NCBI GenBank assembly: GCA_001593875.1
Contig: LUCA01000019.1
Coordinates: forward strand, 1-9,127
Direction of reading: 5' to 3'
Length of the DNA: 9,127 nucleotides
DNA from: Candidatus Bathyarchaeota archaeon B23
GTDB lineage: Archaea; Thermoproteota; Bathyarchaeia; TCS64; B23
The translations under genes were made by a program, and so were the position numbers. This document shows positions 1-6,669 of this stretch, piece after piece. How positions within the stretch are numbered: the first letter of the stretch is position 1; each line of letters begins with the position of its first letter. Below the pieces are notes generated by a model, which saw only the letters and a program-made list of their open reading frames with translations, was not told the origin of the DNA and searched no databases.

Positions 1-1
1 G

Positions 2-898
2 GACCTCCTCAGGGAGGGAGGTCTCCCCCACCAAGTCGTGGGGAGAACCCGGGGGCGGCAGACGACGGCTGAGGAGACTAAGGAGGCGGCTAGGAGGATG
101 GTAGAGCTGGGCGTCAGCCTCCTCCTCTTCGCCGGCGGCGATGGGACGGCCTGCGACATAGTGGAGGCCATCGACATGGAGAGGCCGATCCTGGGCATCC
201 CGGCGGGGGTCAAGATGTTCAGCGCCGTCTTCGCCCCCACCCCCAAGGCGGCGGCGGAGCTCCTCATCAAATTCCTCGAGGGGGAGGCCCAGATCGTCGA
301 GAGGGCCGTGATGGACGTCGACGAGGAGGCCTACAGGGCTGGGAGGCTGACGGCCACCCTGAGGGGATATGCGAAGACGCCCTATGCCCCGCTTCTGCTC
401 CTCGGCGGTAAGGAGGCGGTGGCGGCGGGAGATGAGGAGCTGATGAAGGAGGCCATCGCCGCCAGGGTGGTGGAGGCCATGAAGCCCGGCGTCAACTACA
501 TCCTCGGGCCCGGGTCGACGGTGGCGAAGGTGGCTGAGCTGCTGGGCGTGGAGAAGACCCTGCTCGGCATCGACGTCGTCAGAGACGGACGTCTCATCGT
601 GAAGGACGCCTCGGAGGAGGACCTGCTCCGAGTCGTCGGGGAGGGGGAGACGTGGATAGTCCTCTCACCCCTCGGAGGTCAAGGCTCACTGCTGGGGAGG
701 GGCAACCAGCCCATAAGCCCCGAGGTCCTCAGGGGGGTCGGCCTAGACCACATCCTCGTCATCGCCACCCCGACGAAGCTCAGAGACCTCAGGGCTCTCA
801 CCGTCGACACCGGAGACCAGGAGCTGGACGAGGCCCTGAGGGGATACCGGAGGGTGATCACGGGCTACCACGAGGAGCGGGTGATGAGGATCATCTGA
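2..898 (+). CDS. Archaeal ATP-NAD kinase (COG3199 type), 5'-truncated by the window edge
   Basis: Predicted to phosphorylate NAD with ATP (or polyphosphate) to give NADP in the cytoplasm. The frame is open to the left edge with no stop, and family members usually carry about 50-70 more N-terminal residues, so the true start lies outside the window; the GTG at 38 is not a credible start. The nucleotide-binding signature FAGGDGTACD is encoded around 128-157. Two further family blocks follow: GPGSTVAKVAELLG (encoded near 509-550), in the lobe that packs against the kinase core, and LGGQGSLLGRGNQPISPEV (near 671-727), a conserved late motif of this archaeal branch. The C-terminus looks complete, ending in TGA. 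The gene converges on the AlaX-S gene with 16 bp between stops. The family assignment is strong from motif order. The choice of ATP over polyphosphate as donor cannot be read from sequence. Confidence 0.88.
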   Translation, partial: DLLREGGLPHQVVGRTRGRQTTAEETKEAARRMVELGVSLLLFAGGDGTACDIVEAIDMERPILGIPAGVKMFSAVFAPTPKAAAELLIKFLEGEAQIVERAVMDVDEEAYRAGRLTATLRGYAKTPYAPLLLLGGKEAVAAGDEELMKEAIAARVVEAMKPGVNYILGPGSTVAKVAELLGVEKTLLGIDVVRDGRLIVKDASEEDLLRVVGEGETWIVLSPLGGQGSLLGRGNQPISPEVLRGVGLDHILVIATPTKLRDLRALTVDTGDQELDEALRGYRRVITGYHEERVMRII

Positions 899-914
899 GG
901 TCCCAGGGGCCTGA

Positions 915-1388
915 TCAGGCGTCGACGACGTCGAAGGAGATCTCCAGGAGCTCCCTCGAGGGGCGATACCTGAACCTCCTCACCCTGATCCCCCCGATCT
1001 CCCCGGTGGTTCTCGTATGCGTCTCCCTACAGGCGTTGACGCTCCAATCCCTGATGTGTAGGATCCTCACCCTCCTCACCGATGGCGGGAGGGGGAAGAG
1101 GTCGTAGATGGCGTCTCCCCACCTGGCTTCGGCCTCCTCCCGGGTCATCTCCAGCTCCTCCACCGGGGCATCCTCCTCGATCTTCCTGTTGGCCTCCTCC
1201 TCCACCCTCTCCATCTCCTCGGGGGTCGGCCTCCGGTGATACCTGACGGTGAGGCGTCCATGGGAGCCCTTCACATAGACGCTGGCCGTCCACCTCGCCC
1301 CCAGGACCCTCTGGACGGCTCCCTTGAGGACGTGGAGGGCTGTGTGGGTTCGAGTCTCCACCGATGGAGGGCGCTCCCCCATAGACAT
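915..1388 (-). CDS. alaX: AlaX-S: free-standing alanyl-tRNA editing protein
   Basis: A short trans-editing protein that should hydrolyse wrongly charged tRNA(Ala) (typically Ser-tRNA(Ala), perhaps Gly) in the cytoplasm. It matches the second additional domain of alanyl/threonyl-tRNA synthetases without a synthetase body. The zinc site is clear: HTALH (His15, His19) near the N-terminus and CRETH (Cys120, His124), followed by TRTTGEIGGI, which resembles the TGEIG strand of AlaRS editing domains. At 157 residues it matches the AlaX-S class known from Pyrococcus, including blocks such as YVKG near residue 38 and YDLFPLP near 95. It lacks the N-terminal extension of longer AlaX forms. ATG 1388 lies about 29 nt downstream of an A/T-rich box, fitting a leaderless start. 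ATG 1382, two codons in, has GAGGG about 6 nt upstream and would give 155 residues. It lies 57 bp downstream of the metallophosphoesterase gene on the same strand but appears to have its own promoter. Confidence 0.9.
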   Translation of the reverse strand: MSMGERPPSVETRTHTALHVLKGAVQRVLGARWTASVYVKGSHGRLTVRYHRRPTPEEMERVEEEANRKIEEDAPVEELEMTREEAEARWGDAIYDLFPLPPSVRRVRILHIRDWSVNACRETHTRTTGEIGGIRVRRFRYRPSRELLEISFDVVDA

Positions 1389-1413
1389 CCCTCAGTGAAA
1401 GGAGGGGTGAGGT

Positions 1414-1422
1414 TCTAAAAGA
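1414..1422 (-). promoter_or_regulatory. Probable TATA-like box of the AlaX-S gene
   Basis: Read on the minus strand this is TCTTTTAGA, an A/T-rich island in very GC-rich surroundings. It is centred about 29 nt before ATG 1388, the spacing expected for an archaeal TATA box with a leaderless or near-leaderless transcript. No clear BRE was identified. Confidence 0.45.
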
Positions 1423-1445
1423 GTTAGGCTGTGGCACGGAGGCCC

Positions 1446-2135
1446 TCAATGGCCGTAGTAGAGCCTGGAGGCGAGGAACTCCGGCAGCCCGATCCTCCTC
1501 ATCCTCTCAGCCACCTCGTCGATGTCGTATTCAACCCGTCGATGGCTGATGGAGACCTCACCCCCCTCGAGGTCGATGAGCATGTAGCTCGCCCTAGGGT
1601 CGCCGTCCCTGGGCTGGCCGACGGAGCCAGGATTCGCTAGGCATCCCCCCTCCACCTCCACCAGGTAGGGGACGTGGGTGTGCCCCAGGAGCAGCAGGTC
1701 AGCCCCAGCCATCTCCAGCAGCCTCCCAGCCCAGGCGTAGGCCTCCTGGGGGAAGATATACTCGTTGAGGGGGTCTCTGGGGCTGCCGTGGTAGAGGGCG
1801 ACGCCCACTCTCTCCAGCTCTAGGTTTAGATGCCCCGGCAGCCCCCTCAGCCACCTGATGGCCTCCGGTCCAAGGAGCCTCCTGTTGATGTGGACGGCGG
1901 CCGCCGCGTAGGGGTTGAAGCCCCAGGTCTCGCCGGAGACCACCGCGGCGTCGTGGTTTCCGGCGACGCATCTCATCTCCATCCTCCTCACCCTGGAGAC
2001 GCACTCCCCGGGGTCCGGTCCATAGCCGACCACGTCTCCGAGGCAGAGGGCTAGGTCCCAGCCTTCAGCATCCTCTAAAACCCGTTCCAGGGCTGTGAGG
2101 TTGCTGTGGATGTCGCCCAAGACCAGCAGCCTCAT
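1446..2135 (-). CDS. YfcE/MJ0936-like calcineurin-type metallophosphoesterase
   Basis: A cytoplasmic dinuclear-metal phosphoesterase, 229 residues. The full set of metal-binding motifs is visible in order: GDIHSN (Asp8, His10), GDVVGYG (Asp34), GNHD (Asn60, His61), YHGSP (His116) and GHTH (His152, His154). These are followed by NPGSVGQPRDGDPRASY, typical of the YfcE-like branch that hydrolyses phosphodiesters or small phosphomonoesters. The natural substrate is unknown and the motifs do not reveal it. The start chosen, ATG 2135, puts MRLLVLGDIHSN directly at the first beta strand as in relatives. An upstream ATG at 2174 would add 13 residues unlike the family and would run through the shared promoter region. 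No good Shine-Dalgarno precedes 2135, but A/T-rich boxes 30-55 nt upstream fit a short-leader transcript. The gene is divergent from the PAC4-mevalonate operon. Confidence 0.85.
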   Translation of the reverse strand: MRLLVLGDIHSNLTALERVLEDAEGWDLALCLGDVVGYGPDPGECVSRVRRMEMRCVAGNHDAAVVSGETWGFNPYAAAAVHINRRLLGPEAIRWLRGLPGHLNLELERVGVALYHGSPRDPLNEYIFPQEAYAWAGRLLEMAGADLLLLGHTHVPYLVEVEGGCLANPGSVGQPRDGDPRASYMLIDLEGGEVSISHRRVEYDIDEVAERMRRIGLPEFLASRLYYGH

Positions 2136-2199
2136 GGGACATCGGATTATAGTGGGAGGGGGAATGCTTAACACCTCCCATCGCCCTTAAAACTATCAA
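2136..2199. promoter_or_regulatory. Divergent promoter region: metallophosphoesterase / PAC4-UbiD-AcnX operon
   Basis: This 64-bp gap between two divergent starts holds the only A/T-rich islands nearby. GCTTAACAC (about 2166-2174) lies 31 nt from ATG 2200 on one side and about 34 nt from ATG 2135 on the other, so it could serve as a shared or paired TATA element. A second island, CCTTAAAACTATC (2185-2197), reads GTTTTAAGG on the minus strand and could drive the metallophosphoesterase with a leader of about 27 nt. The region is identified from base composition and spacing only. Confidence 0.45.
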
Positions 2200-2562
2200 A
2201 TGGGGTTGGAGTTCTCCACGGCGGAGATCCTCTTCGAGGGGCGTCCCCTGAGGGCTGCCCTGGTGGAGCTGGGGAACGCCGTCATCGCCCTCTTCTGGCT
2301 GGGGGAGGAGCCGAAGCTGGGGACGCTCACCATATCGCTCCCGGGAGGCGTCTCCTCCACCCTCCTGGGCGACAGGGATAGGATGCTGGGGCAGATGATC
2401 GGTGAACGCCTAGCCCTCCTCTACGGGAAGACCGTCCTCGTCTCCATAAACCTCCCTCCAGCCCTCGGAGCCTCCGCCGGGAGAACCCTCCTGGAGCTGG
2501 CCGGCGAGTTGGTGAGGGGAGTTGAGCGATCTGAGGATCTTCCTAGAGGAGCTGGACTCTAG
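2200..2562 (+). CDS. PAC4-like proteasome assembly chaperone family protein
   Basis: A 120-residue protein recognised as related to proteasome assembly chaperone 4 (PSMG4/Poc4). In eukaryotes PAC4 pairs with PAC3 to help build the 20S alpha ring. The best evidence is the middle of the protein: FWLGEEPKLGTLTISLP (residues 32-48), then STLLGDRDRM (53-62), then ERLALLYGKTVLVSINLP (69-86). These match the strand-loop-helix-strand pattern of human PSMG4, which has a LLGD block followed by AQRLARKTNKQVFVSYNL. There is no signal peptide or membrane segment. ATG 2200 has no Shine-Dalgarno but sits about 31 nt after a weak TATA-like box, suggesting a leaderless operon mRNA. The last 13 codons overlap the start of the UbiD gene in another frame, so the two should be translationally coupled. 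Family membership is fairly strong; a proteasome role in archaea is inferred from the family. Confidence 0.72.
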   Translation: MGLEFSTAEILFEGRPLRAALVELGNAVIALFWLGEEPKLGTLTISLPGGVSSTLLGDRDRMLGQMIGERLALLYGKTVLVSINLPPALGASAGRTLLELAGELVRGVERSEDLPRGAGL

Positions 2563-3862
2563 GGGGGAGCTTCTACATATAGGGGAGGAGCTCTCCCCTC
2601 GATTTGAGATCGCCGCCGTCATGAGGCATCTCGACGGTAGGCCCCTCCTCTTCGAGAGGGTTGAGGGCCATAGGCATCGAGTCTCGGCCGGCCTCTGCGC
2701 CGGCCGAGGCCTCATAGGATCAGCTCTAGGGGTGGAGGACGCCGACCTCTATGGACGGCTGCTGGAGGCGGTGAGGAACCCCAGGAGGTGTGAGGTGGGC
2801 GATGGGCCGGTGAAGGAGGTGGTGGGGAGGCTTAGGCTGAGCGATATACCCATCCTCACCCACTTCGAGGGGGATCCCGGACCCTACGTCACCTCCGCCG
2901 TCCTCTACGCCAAGACCCCGGAGGGGGAGGTGGAGAACGTCTCCATCCACCGCCTCCTCGTCTTGGATGACCATAGGCTGACCCTCAGGATCGTCCCCCG
3001 GCATCTATACCGGATAGTGGAGACAGCTAAGGAGAGGGGTGTGGAGAGCATCGATGTTAGCATCTCCCTCGGCCTTCACCCCGCCGTCCTCCTGGCCGCC
3101 TCGACGCCCGCCCCCTACGGGGTTTCGGAGTTCGACGTCGCCAACGCCCTGATGGGTGGAGCCCTCAAGCTGACGGAGTGTGAGCACGTCGACGCCCTGG
3201 CTCCAGCCGACGCTGAGCTCGTGCTGGAGGGCCGTCTGAGGGTGGATGAGGAGGCCGTTGAGGGGCCCTTCGTCGACCTCACCGGGACCTACGACGTGGA
3301 GCGGAGGCAGCCCGTCGTCGAGGTGGTGGGCGCCATGTATAGGGAGGACTACATCTATCAGGCCCTCCTCCCCTCGGGGATGGAGCATCGCCTACTGATG
3401 GGGCTTCCCCGGGAGGCGGAGATATGGGAGTACGTCAGAGCCATAACGCCCCATGTGAGGGGCGTCAACCTCACGCCTGGGGGCTGCGGATGGCTCCACT
3501 GCGTCGTCAGCATAAGAAAGGTGAGGGAGGGGGATCCGAAGAACGTCTTGATGGCCGTCTTCGCAGCCCACCCCAGTCTGAAGCATGCGGTCGTCGTCGA
3601 CGAGGACATCGACCCCCACAACCTGGAGGAGGTGGAGTGGGCCATCGCCACCAGGTTCAGGGGCGACGAGGATCTCTTGATCGTGCCCCACGTCAGGGTT
3701 TCAAGCCTGGACCCCGCATCGGATCAGAGGCTGGAGCTGGGGTGTAAGGTGGGCGTGGACGCCACGAGGCCGCTGTCGAAGCCGGAGCGGGATTTCAGGA
3801 GGGCTGAGATACCCCTCTCGAAGAGGGTGAGGAGGCTGCTGGGGAGGCTGGGATGTATCTAA
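2522..3862 (+). CDS. UbiD-family prenyl-FMN decarboxylase; probable anhydromevalonate phosphate decarboxylase
   Basis: Predicted to decarboxylate trans-anhydromevalonate 5-phosphate to isopentenyl phosphate in the archaeal modified mevalonate pathway, using prenylated FMN made by a UbiX partner not in this window. The protein is 446 residues, normal for UbiD. Recalled patterns from fungal Fdc1 and E. coli UbiD map onto it well: Asn139, His161 and Glu203 at the metal/cofactor positions, and a catalytic set of Arg144 (SIHR), Glu247 and Asp252 in EGPFVD. Asp252 replaces the Glu found in Fdc1. The TTG start at 2522 is forced: an in-frame TGA lies 9 nt upstream, GGTGA sits 6 nt before the TTG, and MSDLRIFLEEL is a typical UbiD beginning. 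The gene overlaps the PAC4-like gene by 41 nt and the AcnX large-subunit gene by 10 nt. Substrate assignment rests mainly on the AcnX neighbours; from fold alone it could be another UbiD decarboxylase, but a ubiquinone role is unlikely in an archaeon. Confidence 0.9.
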   Translation: MSDLRIFLEELDSRGELLHIGEELSPRFEIAAVMRHLDGRPLLFERVEGHRHRVSAGLCAGRGLIGSALGVEDADLYGRLLEAVRNPRRCEVGDGPVKEVVGRLRLSDIPILTHFEGDPGPYVTSAVLYAKTPEGEVENVSIHRLLVLDDHRLTLRIVPRHLYRIVETAKERGVESIDVSISLGLHPAVLLAASTPAPYGVSEFDVANALMGGALKLTECEHVDALAPADAELVLEGRLRVDEEAVEGPFVDLTGTYDVERRQPVVEVVGAMYREDYIYQALLPSGMEHRLLMGLPREAEIWEYVRAITPHVRGVNLTPGGCGWLHCVVSIRKVREGDPKNVLMAVFAAHPSLKHAVVVDEDIDPHNLEEVEWAIATRFRGDEDLLIVPHVRVSSLDPASDQRLELGCKVGVDATRPLSKPERDFRRAEIPLSKRVRRLLGRLGCI

Positions 3863-5037
3863 CCCCCATCGAGGAGGCGATGCTGGAGGGGGAGGCGGGG
3901 GAGGCCGTAGCCAGAGCCATGGGCCTCCTCGTCGCCCTGGGCGAGGTCTTCGAGGCTGAGGGCCTCATAGAGGTGGAGAGCGCCCACGTCTCAGGGGTCT
4001 CCTACAAGAACCTCGGCGAGGCGGGGTTGGAGTACCTCGAGGAGCAGGCGGAGCTGGGGGGGAGGATCCGCATAAGGGCGACGCTGAACCCGGCCGGCAT
4101 GGATCTGAGGCGTTGGAGGGAGATGGGCGTCCCCAACTCCTTCGCCGAGGGGCAGCTGAGGGTGATAGAGGCCTACAGGCGGATGGGCGTCGAGGCCACC
4201 TGCACCTGCACCCCCTACCTGATAGGTCACAGGCCCAGGGCTGGGAGCCAGGTGGCTTGGGCTGAGTCCTCAGCCGTCGCCTACGTCAACTCGGTTCTCG
4301 GGGCGAGAACCAACAGGGAGACGGGGCCGACGGCTCTAGCCTCAGCGATGACTGGCAGGGCCCCCCTCTACGGCTATAGGTTGGAGGAGGGTCGGAGGCC
4401 GACGATCCTCGTAGATGTGAGGAGCCGGCTGACCTCGAGGCTGGACTACGGGGCCCTGGGATACCTCATAGGGGAGGTCGCCGGCCGCAGCGTCCCCTAC
4501 ATAAGGGGGGTGAGGAGTGCGAGTATAGAGCAGCTGAAGGCCCTCTCAGCCGCCATCGCCACCTCCGGCGGCATAGCCCTCTACCACATCGAGGGCCTCA
4601 CCCCGGAGGCTAGGGAGATGACCCCCCACATCGGCGGCCTCGAGCGCATCGTCGTAAGGGAAGACAGCCTAGAGGAGGTGGTGGAGCGTTTCCATGGGGA
4701 GCTGGAGGACCCCGTCGTCTGCCTCGGCTGCCCCCACTGCAGCCTCAGGGAGCTGATGGAGGCCGCCAGGCTTTTGGAGCGCTTGGGGGGGGAGAGGCTC
4801 TGGGCCTTCACCAGCCGAGGCGTCTACGAGAAGGCTGAACGGCTGGGCATCGTCGAGGCCATAGAGGGGGCTGGGGGGAGGGTCTACCGGGATACCTGTA
4901 TGGTGGTGGCGCCGCTGCGGGAGATGGGGTGGAGGGAGGTGGCGACGGACAGCTTCAAGGCGGCCCACTACCTCTCCTCCATGGGCTTCGAGGTGAGGGT
5001 CGCACCTCTAAGGGAGCTGCTGGGTGGTGAGCCATGA
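3853..5037 (+). CDS. Phosphomevalonate dehydratase large subunit (aconitase X catalytic subunit)
   Basis: Catalytic subunit of the iron-sulfur enzyme that dehydrates (R)-5-phosphomevalonate to trans-anhydromevalonate 5-phosphate. At 394 residues it covers the whole AcnX large-subunit family. Visible landmarks are MYLTPIEEAMLEGEAG at the N-terminus, MDLRRWREMGVP (83-94), TCTCTPYLIG (116-125), AWAESSAVAYVNSVLGARTNRE (135-156), a C-x2-C-x2-C stretch LGCPHCSLREL (Cys290, 293, 296) and YRDTCMVVAP (Cys349). Cys119, Cys293 and Cys349 are the most likely cluster ligands, by analogy with the conserved cysteines of the family; Cys117, Cys290 and Cys296 may be extra. The ATG overlaps the end of the UbiD gene (ATGTATCTAA) and is preceded by GGGAGG at 5 nt spacing. 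It ends in an ATGA overlap with the small subunit. Bacterial AcnX relatives act on cis-3-hydroxyproline, but the UbiD neighbour argues for the mevalonate role. Confidence 0.93.
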   Translation: MYLTPIEEAMLEGEAGEAVARAMGLLVALGEVFEAEGLIEVESAHVSGVSYKNLGEAGLEYLEEQAELGGRIRIRATLNPAGMDLRRWREMGVPNSFAEGQLRVIEAYRRMGVEATCTCTPYLIGHRPRAGSQVAWAESSAVAYVNSVLGARTNRETGPTALASAMTGRAPLYGYRLEEGRRPTILVDVRSRLTSRLDYGALGYLIGEVAGRSVPYIRGVRSASIEQLKALSAAIATSGGIALYHIEGLTPEAREMTPHIGGLERIVVREDSLEEVVERFHGELEDPVVCLGCPHCSLRELMEAARLLERLGGERLWAFTSRGVYEKAERLGIVEAIEGAGGRVYRDTCMVVAPLREMGWREVATDSFKAAHYLSSMGFEVRVAPLRELLGGEP

Positions 5038-5429
5038 GGATTAGGGGGAGGCGCATCGTCGGAGGCTACGCCGAGGGAGAAGCCCTCATCAGCCCCACGC
5101 CCTTCAGCTTCTACGGCGGCGTCGACCCCGAGACCGGCGTCGTAACCGAGCGGGGACACCCCTTGGAGGGGGAGAGCATCGTTGACCGAGTCTTCATCTT
5201 CCCCCACGGCAAGGGGAGCACCGTCGGCTGCTATATCCTCTACCGGATGCGTCGACGGGGGACCGCCCCGGCCGCCATCCTCAACCTGGAGACCGAGGTC
5301 ATCATCGCCACCGGCTGCGCCATGGCCGGCATCCCCCTCCTAGACCACCTCGAGGTCAACCCCCTGGAGGTCATCAGAGGCGGAGATCACGTTAGGGTCA
5401 ACGCCGATGAGGGTTACGTGGAGATCTAG
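5034..5429 (+). CDS. Phosphomevalonate dehydratase small subunit (AcnX swivelling domain, DUF126)
   Basis: The small partner of AcnX, equivalent to the swivelling beta-barrel domain of aconitase, supplies part of the active site at the interface with the large subunit. It is 131 residues, the usual size for the separate archaeal subunit. Family motifs are ALISPTPFSFYGGVDPETG (17-35), HPLEGESIVDRVFIFPHGKGSTVG (42-65) and an internal ATGCAMAGIPLLD block (about 91-103). Ser62 in GKGST is the expected catalytic base position by analogy with aconitase-type and AcnX enzymes. The start overlaps the large-subunit stop as ATGA, with GGTGGTGA just upstream, so the two subunits should be made by coupled translation in matched amounts. 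Its last 32 nt overlap, tail to tail, the 3' end of the HD-phosphohydrolase gene on the other strand. The identification is firm; no lesion is seen. Confidence 0.93.
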   Translation: MRIRGRRIVGGYAEGEALISPTPFSFYGGVDPETGVVTERGHPLEGESIVDRVFIFPHGKGSTVGCYILYRMRRRGTAPAAILNLETEVIIATGCAMAGIPLLDHLEVNPLEVIRGGDHVRVNADEGYVEI

Positions 5430-6669
5430 GCTCGGCGAAGAATCTCTCAGCCTCCCTCCTCACCCGCTTTAGGTCCTCAGCTCTGCAGTAGACCCTGAGG
5501 ATGTTGATGTACCCCAGTAGCACCGATGCTAGGGGTGAGACCTCGCTGAAGTCGACGGCTCTCCTAGAGCCGTCGGCCCTCCGGGTGAAGAGCCTGATCT
5601 CCTCCGGCCTCCTGCTCCCAGGGTTGTAGGGGACCGAGGGGGCGGTGGAGACGTCGACGTAGAGGAATCGATGGTCGGCCCCGGCCCTCTCAGCCAACTC
5701 GGCCTCCAGCTCCCCCCTCTCCTCTCCCCTCAGCCTGAGGGCTTCGGCCTCCTCCTCGTGGAGGAAGCTCTCGTAGGCGCATTTCAGCAGCCTCCTCCCC
5801 CTCACCATCGAGGCCAGCCTCCTCGCCGTCTCCAGCTCCCCGCCCCCTCCAAGGCTGAGGAGTAGGGACATCACCGCCTCATCGTCGAGCCTCAGATACT
5901 CCTCCAGGGAGTTGAAATCCGTCAAGCCTAGGGCCTCGTCGGCGAGCTCCATCGCCCTGATCAGCATCAGGGAGGCCGCCCTGACGGTTCGGTGGAAGTA
6001 GACGGCCTTGAACATCTCGTAGCGGGCGATGAGGAAGGCCTCCAGGGCGTAGAGGGCTGTGGTGTCCATCGAGAGCACGTCGCCCAGGACGTCGACGGAG
6101 TCGATGAGCCTCCTCACATCGACCCTCCCATACTCGACGCCGGTGTAGTAGCTGTCCCGAACGAGGTAGTCTAGGGTGTCGGCGCTGAACTGTCCAGCCA
6201 CCACCTGATCGAGGAAGCCCCCGCCGAGACGGCCCACCGAGAGATCGGAGATCTCCCCTGGATGGAAGCCGTGATCCCGTAGGGCGTCGGCGACGGCGGT
6301 CTCCCCGATGATCCTACGCCCCAGCTCCTCGTGGCTGAGCCCCCTCCTCTCCAGGAGCTCGTCGAAGAGGTGGCTGAAGGGGCCGTGGCCCACATCGTGG
6401 AGCAACCCAGCCAGCCTGAGGCGGCTGACCTCCTCGACAGAGATGAGGCCTAGGGCCCTGAGCCTCTCGCCGAAGAGGCCTGAGAGGTGCATGACGCCGA
6501 GGCTGTGTTGGAACCGGCTGTGCTCGGCCCCCGGGTAGGTGAGGTGGGCAGCCCCCAGCTGCCTGATCCTCCTGAGCCTCTGCATCGGCCCGGTATCCAA
6601 CGCCTCTCGCTCCGCCTCTGAGAGCTCTATGTAGCCGTGGATGGGGTCCTTGATCTCCCCCCACTTCAT
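5398..6669 (-). CDS. SAMHD1/YwfO-like HD-domain phosphohydrolase (COG1078)
   Basis: A cytoplasmic HD-superfamily metal phosphohydrolase of 423 residues. The HD metal site is complete: His55 in FQHSLGV, His91-Asp92 in LLHDVGHGPFSH, and Asp164 in SADTLDYLVRD, matching SAMHD1 His167, His206/Asp207 and Asp311. His95 and His100 match other conserved SAMHD1 active-site histidines. The N-terminus MKWGEIKDPIHGYIELS and the C-terminal beta part (RFLYVDVSTAPSVPYNP onward, about residue 335) are typical of the COG1078 family. Members hydrolyse dNTPs to nucleoside and triphosphate, but others have unknown substrates, so dNTPase activity is inference. ATG 6669 is preferred because it begins at the conserved motif and has GGTG 7 nt upstream; the longer start at 6726 would run through the promoter. 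The gene is divergent from thymidylate kinase, which supports a nucleotide-pool role. Its 3' end overlaps the AcnX small-subunit gene on the opposite strand. Confidence 0.88.
   Translation of the reverse strand: MKWGEIKDPIHGYIELSEAEREALDTGPMQRLRRIRQLGAAHLTYPGAEHSRFQHSLGVMHLSGLFGERLRALGLISVEEVSRLRLAGLLHDVGHGPFSHLFDELLERRGLSHEELGRRIIGETAVADALRDHGFHPGEISDLSVGRLGGGFLDQVVAGQFSADTLDYLVRDSYYTGVEYGRVDVRRLIDSVDVLGDVLSMDTTALYALEAFLIARYEMFKAVYFHRTVRAASLMLIRAMELADEALGLTDFNSLEEYLRLDDEAVMSLLLSLGGGGELETARRLASMVRGRRLLKCAYESFLHEEEAEALRLRGEERGELEAELAERAGADHRFLYVDVSTAPSVPYNPGSRRPEEIRLFTRRADGSRRAVDFSEVSPLASVLLGYINILRVYCRAEDLKRVRREAERFFAEPRSPRNPHRR

Noticed and set aside
652..1107. Plus-strand open frame of 151 codons
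   Set aside because: It overlaps the end of the ATP-NAD kinase and the AlaX-S gene in other frames; its translation is low-complexity Pro/Arg/His, typical of a GC-rich shadow frame.
2136..2174. Longer metallophosphoesterase start at ATG 2174
   Set aside because: The 13 extra residues (MLSIPPPTIIRCP) do not resemble the family and overlap the divergent promoter region.
3005..3691. Antisense open frames of about 100-127 codons inside the UbiD gene
   Set aside because: They lie opposite a well-conserved gene, have no recognisable motif and are expected from high GC at third codon positions.
4669..4968. Antisense open frame inside the AcnX large-subunit gene
   Set aside because: Pro/His/Leu-rich composition with no start signal; a mirror of the conserved C-terminal coding region.
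5398..6669. HD protein as part of an antiphage or dGTPase defence system
   Set aside because: No defence partners, mobile genes or foreign composition nearby; the housekeeping neighbour tmk gives a simpler reading.
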